A stretch of DNA of 13,106 nt. It comes from DASTHG01 sp041498155 (lineage in GTDB: Bacteria; Gemmatimonadota; Gemmatimonadetes; Gemmatimonadales; GWC2-71-9). The stretch is taken from contig JBGQHV010000088.1 in the NCBI GenBank assembly GCA_041498155.1, positions 1 through 13,106 on the forward strand. Reading direction: 5' to 3'. The position numbers were made by a program, and so were the translations under genes. Below the pieces are notes generated by a model. It was not told the origin of the DNA. It did not search any database and saw only the letters and a program-made list of their open reading frames with translations. Shown in pieces: positions 1 to 7,599 of this stretch (its first letter is position 1; each line of letters opens with the position of its first letter).

Positions 1-527
1 GACACGATGAGCAGGCTCCGCACCCGCCGCAGCGCCTGGCGCACGAGATCGCGTCCCGTGGCATCCTCGCCGCACCACGGGCACGTCTCCATCCAATCGT
101 CCACGCCGCGATCGCAGTGTGGGCAGTCGTTCTGGAACCGCTCGTACTTCCAGTGCTGCACCTTGGCGCACCACGGGCACCATTGCATGGGATACTGCAG
201 GCCCCCGTGGCAGCGCCGGCAGCGGCGCTCGTACTTGAAGCCTTTCGGTTTCTTGAGGGGCTCGGGACTCGAGCCCTCGTCGGTGATGTCGCGGCCGCAC
301 CAGGGACAATGGGAGAAGGTGTCCGACACAATCCACCGGCAGTAACGGCACTCCGCCCCGGTCTGGAGCTGGTCGTCGCCCCACACCAGGGCCTTGCTGC
401 AATTGGGACAGAAGTACCAGAAGCGCTCGATCTCCGCGCTGCACCGCGGGCAGCGCAGCTCGGGTCTGGGTACTTCGCGGCGCTTGATGAGCGTCCGGAC
501 CGTGGACCATACGGACGATCCGCTCAT
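1..527 (-). CDS. Tetra zinc-ribbon protein (partial, C-terminus outside window)
   Basis: The frame opens at ATG (527-525) and stays open to the left edge, giving 175 residues. It contains eight CxxC pairs that form four zinc ribbons: C26/C29-C40/C43, C60/C63-C74/C77, C103/C106-C117/C120 and C135/C138-C149/C152. Every unit has the same spacing, C-x2-C-x10-C-x2-C, and several second knuckles read CPWC. Each unit should bind one structural zinc; such ribbons usually contact nucleic acid or protein partners. The N-terminus shows no signal peptide or membrane segment, so it is probably cytosolic. Its ATG overlaps the stop of the upstream ATP-grasp gene (ATGA), which implies translational coupling and a related job. 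The sequence after the last ribbon begins to look helical and basic, and any further domain is outside the window. I cannot name the family or a substrate. Confidence 0.85.
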   Translation of the reverse strand, partial: MSGSSVWSTVRTLIKRREVPRPELRCPRCSAEIERFWYFCPNCSKALVWGDDQLQTGAECRYCRWIVSDTFSHCPWCGRDITDEGSSPEPLKKPKGFKYERRCRRCHGGLQYPMQWCPWCAKVQHWKYERFQNDCPHCDRGVDDWMETCPWCGEDATGRDLVRQALRRVRSLLIV

Positions 528-1522
528 CGCCGCAGCGCCTCGTCCACGATCCGCTGGATGAACGCCCGGTAGTTCATGCCAGCCTTCTCGGCCGCATTGG
601 CGAGCTCGTGACCCTGGGCGATGAACGGATTGGGGTTCGCTTCCAGCACATACACCTCGTGGTCGTGCGTCAGCCGCAGGTCCAGCCGGCCGTAGTCCTG
701 CAGCCACAGCGCGTGAAATGCCATTTCACAGATGGCCCGGATCTTCTCCCGGAGGGCCTCGGACAGCCGTGCGAACCCGGAACGGATCCGGTGCCGCTCG
801 CGGTATTCGTCGTCCCATTTCGCCTTGTACGTGACGATGCGCCGCTCCGCTTTGGGCAATGTGCCGAAGTGCAGCTCCACCACCGGCAGCATATCGAGCG
901 TGTCGTTGCCGATCAGACCGACGTACAGCTCGCGCCCTTCGACGAGCTCCTCGGCGATCGCCGCCTGATGAAACTTGTCATGAATGAACGCGACCCGCTC
1001 GGCGAGGCTCTCGTCGTCGCTCACCACGGACGCCTGGGAGATCCCGACGGACGCGTCCTCCAGCATCGGCTTCACGATCAAGGGAAAGCGGAGCGTCGAC
1101 GGCCGCAGGAACGGGTCGCCCGCGTGGAACGTCGCGAACTCTGGCACCCGGATCCCGTGGTGCTTGAGAATCTTCTTGCTCATCGACTTGTTGCGCGCCA
1201 CGAGGAGGCCGGTGGGCGTGGAGCCGGTATGTCGCCACCCGTGCATCTCCAGGACCGCCGCCACCGCGTACTCGTATTGGGCGCTGCCGCGGAATCCCTC
1301 GCAACAGTTGAACACGAGCGCGGGGTCGAACGCGCGCAGGCTGTCCACGAGCGGCCGCACGTCGTCCACGATCCCGAGGAGCAGCACCTCATGGTCGTTC
1401 TGCATGAGGGCGCGCGCCACGTCGTACTCGGCCTCCTCCACCGTCCCCGCCGCGACTTCCCGCTTGTAGTCCGCATCGCCCCAGTCGGGATGCGGCGTGT
1501 CGAACACCACCGCGATCTTCAC
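524..1522 (-). CDS. ATP-grasp ligase, D-Ala-D-Ala ligase-like
   Basis: This 332-residue protein has the Ddl/ATP-grasp layout. An N-terminal Rossmann-like domain (MKIAVVFD at 1-8) is followed by a central ATP-binding part with K112, K151 in FPLIVKP and a glycine loop at about 155-161. The adenine and hinge region is EELVEGRE (191-198). Y232/K235 lie in the Y-x-x-K strand, D281 is in GRLDLR, and E294/N296 in EANPNPF are the expected magnesium ligands. The family forms an amide bond through an acyl-phosphate. The signature that should read E-x-N-T-x-P-G in true Ddl is EANPNPFI here, so the substrate is probably not D-alanine. The start is GTG (1522-1520), overlapping the upstream MFS stop as GTGA, and its stop overlaps the next gene as ATGA. 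Fold assignment is firm; substrate is unknown. Confidence 0.88.
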   Translation of the reverse strand: MKIAVVFDTPHPDWGDADYKREVAAGTVEEAEYDVARALMQNDHEVLLLGIVDDVRPLVDSLRAFDPALVFNCCEGFRGSAQYEYAVAAVLEMHGWRHTGSTPTGLLVARNKSMSKKILKHHGIRVPEFATFHAGDPFLRPSTLRFPLIVKPMLEDASVGISQASVVSDDESLAERVAFIHDKFHQAAIAEELVEGRELYVGLIGNDTLDMLPVVELHFGTLPKAERRIVTYKAKWDDEYRERHRIRSGFARLSEALREKIRAICEMAFHALWLQDYGRLDLRLTHDHEVYVLEANPNPFIAQGHELANAAEKAGMNYRAFIQRIVDEALRR

Positions 1523-3033
1523 GCCGCCCGCTGCCGCGCCATGTCGCGCGACACCGTGCGCAAGGCGATGAGGAGCACCAGCCCCCCGGCCAGACCGGCC
1601 GTGGGAAGGAGCAACATCGCTCGCCGCAACGCTTCATCGGCCGGCAGATGCCACACCATCTGCAGCCGGTCGGACAGGTAGCCGATCAGCGGCGGCGCGA
1701 TCGCGTCGCCCGCCAGGTGCGAGAACAGCAGAAACGCGCCCATCACCGAAGACCGCACGGCGGCCGGGACGACGTCGAAGATCACGGCGGCCAGCGGACC
1801 GTTGTACCAGGTATAGAAGAAATAGATGCTGAACACCAGCGGCGCGAACAGACGCAGGTTGTTCGTGAGGATGAGGATGACGCACACCGGTGTGCCCAGG
1901 AGAAAGCCGGCACCCGACACCGCTACCCGCGCGCCGTTCCAGCGCTCGAACAGGCCATCCGCGAGGCGGCCGCCCACCAGGGCGCCCAACGCCCCGCCGA
2001 CGAGCCCCCAGATGCCGAATTCACGGCCCACGTCGCTCACCGAAAAACCGTGCACGCGCTGCATGAAGCTCGCGGCCCAGGCGATGAGCCCGTTCACCGC
2101 GAACGTGACCAGCGCGCCGCCCACGAACACCCAGATGAGCGTCGGCACCCGCAGGACGGTGGTCGCCGCCTCCACGAATTCCTCGAACGCGGTCGCCGCC
2201 ACCTCCTGGGCGTCCGCGGTGCGCCGCAGCGCGACGGGCACGAGCCGCGCCACGGTCCACGCCACGCCCACACCGACGAACATCCCGAACACGGCGACGT
2301 CCATTTCGGTCGGCATGCTGTGGATCAACGCCAGGATCCCGCTGACCACTCCACCCAACGCGGAAAGCCCGAGCAGCGGTGCCGCGTACCGCAGCGCGCG
2401 CCGCAGGCCGGTCGTCGTGAAGTGCCGCAGCGTCGTGACAATCGGGGTCGGGGGCCGCTGGGCCGGCTCGCGCAGGCGGGAGGCGAGCAGGGCGAGCGCG
2501 AACCCGGGAATGCCGAGCCAGAGAAACGCGAGGCGCCAGCCGTACGCCTCAGCCAGCAAGCCGCCGAGCCAGATGCCGAGCACCCCGCCCAGGGCCATGC
2601 CGACCGAGTAGATCCCGATGGCCAGGGCGCGGCGCTTCTCCTTGAAATACTCGGCGATCAGTGCCTGGGACGCGGGCCCATATCCCGCCTCGCCGACGCC
2701 GACCATGGCGCGGCACACGAACAACTGCCAGAAGCCGCGCACCGCGCCGCCCAGCGACGTGAACAGACTCCACAGCCCGACTCCCCAGGCGATGACACCG
2801 CGCCGCGAGCGCAGGTCGCCTAGCACTCCCAGCGGCAGCGCCGCGAGGGAGAGGACGATGATGTAGGCGGAGCCGATCCACCCCAGCTGCAGGTCCGAAA
2901 GCTGGAGATCGCGTTTGAGGGGTTCGAAGACCGCGAACACCACGTTGCGGTCCGCGTAGTTGAAAAAGTTGATCAGCGTGAGCAGCGCCAGGACGTACGC
3001 GGCATACGCCCGGGTGCCGGCTGGCCGTGTCAC
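1519..3033 (-). CDS. Spinster-like MFS transporter
   Basis: This 504-residue polytopic inner-membrane protein has Major Facilitator features: NYADR at the end of TM1 (25-29), the motif-A-like loop GVLGDLRSRR (69-78) between TM2 and TM3, and GEAGYGPASQAL (114-125) in TM4, all typical of the Spinster-like branch. A second motif-A-like loop, GGRLADGLFERW (354-365), opens the C-terminal half. The usual length is about 420-460 residues. The excess lies between TM6 and TM7 (about 190-295), which contains two further hydrophobic stretches at about 218-236 and 245-266, so 14 membrane helices are possible. The GTG start (3033-3031) lies one base after the stop of the DHS-like gene, and the stop overlaps the ATP-grasp start. 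Spinster relatives move lipids, sugars or small metabolites by secondary transport; the cargo here is unknown but may be a product of the neighbouring enzymes. Confidence 0.9.
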   Translation of the reverse strand: MTRPAGTRAYAAYVLALLTLINFFNYADRNVVFAVFEPLKRDLQLSDLQLGWIGSAYIIVLSLAALPLGVLGDLRSRRGVIAWGVGLWSLFTSLGGAVRGFWQLFVCRAMVGVGEAGYGPASQALIAEYFKEKRRALAIGIYSVGMALGGVLGIWLGGLLAEAYGWRLAFLWLGIPGFALALLASRLREPAQRPPTPIVTTLRHFTTTGLRRALRYAAPLLGLSALGGVVSGILALIHSMPTEMDVAVFGMFVGVGVAWTVARLVPVALRRTADAQEVAATAFEEFVEAATTVLRVPTLIWVFVGGALVTFAVNGLIAWAASFMQRVHGFSVSDVGREFGIWGLVGGALGALVGGRLADGLFERWNGARVAVSGAGFLLGTPVCVILILTNNLRLFAPLVFSIYFFYTWYNGPLAAVIFDVVPAAVRSSVMGAFLLFSHLAGDAIAPPLIGYLSDRLQMVWHLPADEALRRAMLLLPTAGLAGGLVLLIALRTVSRDMARQRAA

Positions 3034-3034
3034 G

Positions 3035-4177
<1,143 letters not shown>

Positions 4178-4181
4178 GGGA

Positions 4182-4925
4182 TCAGAGCTTGCCGCTGGGG
4201 CGCGAGTGCGCCCGTTGCTCGCGCGCCTTGACCACCAGCGCCACCGCTTCCGCCGGGTGGTCCGTCACATGGAACAGATTCAGGTCCTTGGCGTCGATCT
4301 TACCCTCCCCGGCCACCCGGTCCGCCAGCCAGTCGACCATGCCCTTCCAGTAGTCCTGTCCGAACAGCACGACCGGGAAGTTCTTCACTTTCCCCGTCTG
4401 GATCAGCGTGAGCGCTTCGAACAGCTCGTCCATCGTCCCGAACCCGCCGGGAAACGCGATGAACGCGGTCGAGTACTTCACGAACATCATCTTGCGCACG
4501 AAGAAGTAGCGGAAATTGATCGACCGCTCGACGAAAGGGTTGGTCCCCTGCTCGAACGGCAGCTCAATATTGCACCCGATCGAGAGCCCGTTCCCCTCCT
4601 GCGCACCGCGATTGGCCGCCTCCATGATGCCCGGCCCGCCGCCCGTGATGATGGGGAATCCCTGCTTGGAGAGCAGCCGGGCGGTCTCCACGGCTTTGTC
4701 GTAGTACGCATCGTCTGGCTTGGTACGCGCCGAGCCGAAGATGGACACGGCGTAGCGGACGTCGGACAGGGTGTCGAACCCCTCGACGAACTCGCCCATG
4801 ATGCGCAGCACGCGCCACGGGTCCGTGTGCACGAACGCCCGACGCTCCGTCGACGGGACGGACGTGAGCAGTCGTTCGTCTTCAGTGATCCCGGTGCGTG
4901 GCGAGTCGCTCGAGTGCTGCGACAT
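4182..4925 (-). CDS. LOG-family protein (TIGR00730 type, nucleotide phosphoribohydrolase-like)
   Basis: This 247-residue Rossmann-fold protein carries both LOG hallmarks: GGGPGIMEAANRGA (95-108) and PGGFGTMDE (159-167), with the R144-K145 pair between them. LOG enzymes hydrolyse the N-glycosidic bond of nucleoside 5'-monophosphates, releasing base and ribose 5-phosphate; the plant members activate cytokinins. Bacterial members of this longer type have poorly known natural substrates. The N-terminal part with THTDPWRVL-like sequence (HTDPWRVLRIM, 33-43) is typical of the longer type, which supports the ATG at 4925-4923. An AGGA lies four bases before that ATG. The first 44 nt overlap the end of the upstream PLP-enzyme gene, so translation of the two is probably coupled. 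The hydrophilic C-terminal tail after about residue 236 looks dispensable. Confidence 0.9.
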   Translation of the reverse strand: MSQHSSDSPRTGITEDERLLTSVPSTERRAFVHTDPWRVLRIMGEFVEGFDTLSDVRYAVSIFGSARTKPDDAYYDKAVETARLLSKQGFPIITGGGPGIMEAANRGAQEGNGLSIGCNIELPFEQGTNPFVERSINFRYFFVRKMMFVKYSTAFIAFPGGFGTMDELFEALTLIQTGKVKNFPVVLFGQDYWKGMVDWLADRVAGEGKIDAKDLNLFHVTDHPAEAVALVVKAREQRAHSRPSGKL

Positions 4926-6072
4926 GGTCGTCCTGGAGGTTGTAGAAGAAAGGAGAGAGACGGACGTGCCCCGGCCGCGCGTCGGCGACGATGCCGGCCT
5001 GGGCGAGGTGCTGCACCGCCGCGGCGGGCTCCCCGGCGGGCAGCATCACGATCGCGGAGCGCGCCTCCGGCGTCGCCGCCACCTTCGGGCGGAATCCCGC
5101 CGACCGCGCGCGCGCCACGAGATCCTCGGTGAGGCCCGCGGTCACCTGGCGGATCGCCGGGACCCCGATCTCCTCGATGTACTCGAGCCCGCCGAGCTGG
5201 GTGTACACGGCCGCGAGGGCGGGCGTGCCCTGCTCGAATCGGCGCGCGTCGTCGTGGAACTCGAGTGCCCGGGGCTCGAAGGCGAACTGGTCGCGGTGCC
5301 CGAACCATCCGGCCACGGTCGGCGTGAGCGTGGGCGCGAGTCCGTCGCGCACGTACCCGAACACGATCCCGGTTCCCCCCAGCAGCCACTTGAGTCCGCC
5401 GGCGATCAGAAAATCCACGCCAAGAGCGGGCGCATCCACCGGCACCTGCCCGACCGACTGGTAGGCGTCGATGAGGCAGTACGCGCCCCGGCGGTGCGCC
5501 ACCGCGGCCACCGCGGCGACGTCCTGGATCGCGCCGCTCGTGAAGTAGACATGCGAGGTCGCCACCAGCGCCGTGCGGTCGTCCACGGCGCGTGCGATGG
5601 CTTCAACCGGGACGCTCACCTGGTCCGGGCTCTCGACGACCACGACTTCAATGCCGTGGGGCCGCTTCGCGAGCCACTGATAGACGACCGACGGAAAATC
5701 GAGTGAGGTGACGACCACCCGGGGGCGTTTGACGTAGTCGAGCGCGCTCGCGACTCCGGCCACCGCCGCCGAGACACTGGGAGCGAGCGCGATGTTCCGC
5801 GCCTCGGCGCCGACGACGCGGCCGTAGCGAGTGCGCAGCTCCGACAACGCCTCCCACCACACGTCGTACCACGCCGCGGCACCCCGTGCCTGCCAGGTGT
5901 CGAGGAACTCCGTGACCTTCCGCCGCGCCCGGTCCCCCAGCGGGCCGAGCGAGCAGGTATTGAGGTAGATCCGGTCCCGAAAGATCGGAAATTCGGTGCG
6001 GTAGCGGCTGAGGGGATGCGCGCCGGCCACGGGGCCGGCGGAGCCGCCCGCGACCCCGCTTGCAAGCGTCAT
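4882..6072 (-). CDS. Class V aminotransferase / cysteine desulfurase-like PLP enzyme
   Basis: This 396-residue protein is a fold-type I PLP enzyme of the class V group. The N-terminus has YLNTCSLGP (36-44), the cofactor-ring aspartate is D202 in IDAYQSVG, and the Schiff-base lysine is K228 in AGGLKWLLGG. RFEQGTPA (278-285) is the usual late motif. Family members are cysteine desulfurases, selenocysteine lyases, kynureninase-like enzymes and epimerases; no motif here fixes the reaction, and I see no obvious desulfurase active-site cysteine loop. The ATG at 6072-6070 is preferred. An ATG at 6096 would overlap the divergent gene, and a GTG at 6030 would drop an Ala/Gly-rich leader that contains an 8-bp inverted repeat (6021-6028/6033-6040). 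It is the first gene of a six-gene minus-strand run and overlaps the LOG gene by 44 nt. Confidence 0.87.
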   Translation of the reverse strand: MTLASGVAGGSAGPVAGAHPLSRYRTEFPIFRDRIYLNTCSLGPLGDRARRKVTEFLDTWQARGAAAWYDVWWEALSELRTRYGRVVGAEARNIALAPSVSAAVAGVASALDYVKRPRVVVTSLDFPSVVYQWLAKRPHGIEVVVVESPDQVSVPVEAIARAVDDRTALVATSHVYFTSGAIQDVAAVAAVAHRRGAYCLIDAYQSVGQVPVDAPALGVDFLIAGGLKWLLGGTGIVFGYVRDGLAPTLTPTVAGWFGHRDQFAFEPRALEFHDDARRFEQGTPALAAVYTQLGGLEYIEEIGVPAIRQVTAGLTEDLVARARSAGFRPKVAATPEARSAIVMLPAGEPAAAVQHLAQAGIVADARPGHVRLSPFFYNLQDDHVAALERLATHRDH

Positions 6073-6088
6073 AGGGTGTGAATATACA
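6060..6088 (+). promoter_or_regulatory. Candidate sigma70-type promoter for the 88-aa gene and queG
   Basis: TTGCAA at 6060-6065 and TATACA at 6083-6088 are separated by exactly 17 bp. The -10-like box ends six bases before the ATG at 6095, so the predicted transcript starts at or next to the initiation codon and would have no leader. The -35-like box lies inside the first codons of the divergent PLP-enzyme gene. Each box matches its consensus at four of six positions. AT-rich hexamers are rare in this GC-rich window, which adds weight. No transcript data are available. Confidence 0.5.
6081..6086 (-). promoter_or_regulatory. Candidate -10 box for the six-gene minus-strand operon
   Basis: On the minus strand positions 6086-6081 read TATATT, five of six matches to the sigma70 -10 consensus, eight bases before the ATG at 6072. 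It shares four base pairs with the oppositely directed -10 candidate. I see no convincing -35 box 16-19 bp upstream, so this is weaker than its partner. The only intergenic DNA available to the operon is 22 bp, so its promoter must lie here or within the divergent gene. Confidence 0.35.
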
Positions 6089-6094
6089 GAAGCC

Positions 6095-6361
6095 ATGCAG
6101 ACTCCCGCGAGTTGGACGGCGCTGGTCGCCCGCCTGGCCGTGCGCGCCGCGATGCGGCCGCGCCTCGCACTCGACCTCGTGCGGCTGACGTGGAGCTTCC
6201 GGGCGCGCGGCTGGTACCGCCGGCCGCCGTTCCTGCCGCTCCCGCCGCGCGAGTACATCCGCTGGCGCATGTTCACGGCATACGGCGACGAGGGCGCCGT
6301 GCCCCCGGTCGACGACATCGTCCGCTTCGCGCGCTGGCGCCGCGAGACGATGCACCTGTGA
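6095..6361 (+). CDS. Small basic protein of unknown function (88 aa)
   Basis: This is an 88-residue protein starting at ATG 6095 and ending at TGA. The N-terminal half (1-40) is rich in Arg, Ala and Leu and could form an amphipathic helix. The C-terminal half is ordered-looking, with a Pro-rich stretch (PPFLPLPPREY, 44-54), then RMFTAYGDE (58-66) and VPPVDDIVRFARW (69-81). I have an impression that AYGD and VPP-x-D-[DI]-[IV]-[VR] resemble a small family seen with housekeeping genes in actinobacteria and similar phyla, but I cannot name it. It is the first plus-strand gene after a 22-bp divergent gap and lies 39 nt before queG. There is no Shine-Dalgarno, which fits the leaderless promoter proposed just upstream. 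Confidence 0.7.
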   Translation: MQTPASWTALVARLAVRAAMRPRLALDLVRLTWSFRARGWYRRPPFLPLPPREYIRWRMFTAYGDEGAVPPVDDIVRFARWRRETMHL

Positions 6362-6387
6362 CGGCGGAGACGTAGGGAAAGGACGTC

Positions 6388-6392
6388 GAGGA
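6388..6392 (+). promoter_or_regulatory. Ribosome binding site of queG
   Basis: GAGGA ends eight bases before the ATG at 6401. It supports that start and shows that queG is translated from its own site, although it lies only 39 nt after the preceding small gene. Confidence 0.6.
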
Positions 6393-6400
6393 AAAGACGC

Positions 6401-7339
6401 ATGGAGACACCCGTGGCCGAACTCAAGCGCCGGGCCTTGGCACTCGGCTTTACGGCGGTCGGCATCGCAACGCTCGAGCCCAACCCACACGCGGGGGAGC
6501 TCGATGCGTGGCTGGATGCGGGATACGCGGGAACGATGACTTATCTGCACCGCCAGGCCGCGAAGCGGCGGGACCCGCGGCTGATCATGCCCGAAGCCCG
6601 CGTCGCGATGGTGACCTTGACCAACTACTTCCACGGGCAGGAGCATCTGCCTGAACCCGGGACCACCGGACGCATCGCGCAATACGCCTTGTCGCGCGAC
6701 TACCACGATGTGCTGGGTGACCGACTCGAGCGACTCGCCGCGGCGGTTCGCGAGCTGTGCCCCGGCGCGCACACCCGCAGCTACGTCGACGCTGGACCCG
6801 TTCCCGAGCGCGAGCTCGCGCAACGCGCCGGTCTCGGTTGGATCGGCAAGAACACCATGCTGATCGATCCGGACATCGGCTCGTTCACCTTCATCGGCTG
6901 TGTGCTCACTGACGCCGACCTCCCGACCGACCCGCCGTTCGCAGCCGACCGCTGCGGCTCCTGTCGCGCCTGTCTCGATGCGTGTCCGACCGACGCCTTC
7001 ACCGCGCCACATTCGCTCGACGCCCGCCGCTGCATCTCCTATCTCACCATCGAGCATCGAGGGGAATTCGCCGCTGAGCAGCAAGCGATGGTAGGCGAGT
7101 GGGTGTTCGGTTGCGACGTGTGTCAGGACGTGTGCCCCTGGAACGTCCGCTTCGCGCGCCCGAGCACGGATCGGGACCTCGCTCCCCTGCCGATCGTCGA
7201 TTCCGAAGAATGGGGGACGCTCGACGCGGCGACCTTCGACCGTCGCTACGGTGCCACGCCGTTCACCCGCCCCGGACTCGCCGGCATGCGCCGCAACGCC
7301 GCGGCGGTGCGCGCCAACGGCGCCCCGCGCCACCCATGA
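6401..7339 (+). CDS. queG: Epoxyqueuosine reductase QueG (short form)
   Basis: This cytosolic enzyme performs the last step of queuosine synthesis, reducing epoxyqueuosine to queuosine at the wobble base of GUN-anticodon tRNAs with cobalamin and two [4Fe-4S] clusters. The proposed catalytic aspartate is D130 in SYVDAGPVPER. The first ferredoxin-like group is C185-C188-C191-C195 (CGSCRACLDACP). The second uses C211 and C238-C241-C245 (CDVCQDVCPWN). HRGEF (219-223) and the end motif RRNAA (297-301) are family features. At 312 residues it stops right after the core; the C-terminal HEAT-like tRNA-contacting part found in about 380-residue members is absent. ATG at 6401 follows GAGGA. Its TGA overlaps the next start (ATGA). 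Assignment is firm. Confidence 0.96.
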   Translation: METPVAELKRRALALGFTAVGIATLEPNPHAGELDAWLDAGYAGTMTYLHRQAAKRRDPRLIMPEARVAMVTLTNYFHGQEHLPEPGTTGRIAQYALSRDYHDVLGDRLERLAAAVRELCPGAHTRSYVDAGPVPERELAQRAGLGWIGKNTMLIDPDIGSFTFIGCVLTDADLPTDPPFAADRCGSCRACLDACPTDAFTAPHSLDARRCISYLTIEHRGEFAAEQQAMVGEWVFGCDVCQDVCPWNVRFARPSTDRDLAPLPIVDSEEWGTLDAATFDRRYGATPFTRPGLAGMRRNAAAVRANGAPRHP

Positions 7340-7599
7340 CGGCGAGCCGCATCGCGGGGATCCAGCGCCAGCTCAACGAGGGCCTGGCTCGCATCGACCC
7401 GCATCATCGGCTGCTGGGGCGCCCCACGACCTATCGCGTGATCGACGGGCAGACGCTCGAGATCACGTTTCGCGACGTGGCGGGGATCGCCGAGGCGGAA
7501 GTGCTCGGCGTGAAGCGCTCGCTGGGCGGCGAGTGCTACTGCACCGTCTCGCCGCAGACGGCCGAGCACGTCACCGTGCGGTTCGTGGTGCCGCTCTAG
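7336..7599 (+). CDS. Unknown small protein coupled to queG (87 aa)
   Basis: The ATG at 7336 overlaps the queG stop (ATGA), so translation is probably coupled. The 87-residue product starts with a short amphipathic helix (IAGIQRQLNEGLARI, 6-20). A probable small alpha/beta or all-beta domain follows, with alternating hydrophobic strands such as TLEITFRDV (40-48) and VTVRFVVPL (79-87). C67 and C69 form a C-x-C (ECYC). It has no signal peptide or membrane segment. I do not recognise the family. A longer reading starting at 7099 lies inside queG in another frame and is not supported. Its stop TAG is part of the CTAG shared with the convergent metallophosphoesterase gene. Confidence 0.7.
   Translation: MTASRIAGIQRQLNEGLARIDPHHRLLGRPTTYRVIDGQTLEITFRDVAGIAEAEVLGVKRSLGGECYCTVSPQTAEHVTVRFVVPL

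Noticed and set aside
608..2823. Long plus-strand open frames (608-1681 and 1648-2823) opposite the ATP-grasp and MFS genes
   Set aside because: Their translations are rich in Arg, His, Pro and Gln with no recognisable motif. They arise because GC-rich codon third positions leave few stops on the opposite strand.
6021..6040. Inverted repeat CGCCGGCC/GGCCGGCG in the first codons of the PLP-enzyme gene
   Set aside because: It could fold in the mRNA near the start, but Gly/Ala/Pro codons in a GC-rich genome produce such repeats often. It is mentioned only under that gene.
6073..6483. N-terminal extension of the PLP-enzyme frame to 6483
   Set aside because: It would overlap the divergent 88-aa gene and the start of queG, and its sequence is Arg- and Ser-rich without class V features.
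5648..7333. 561-residue minus-strand open frame across queG and the PLP-enzyme start
   Set aside because: It runs antisense to queG and out of frame with the PLP enzyme, both of which carry full family motifs. Its product has low-complexity character.
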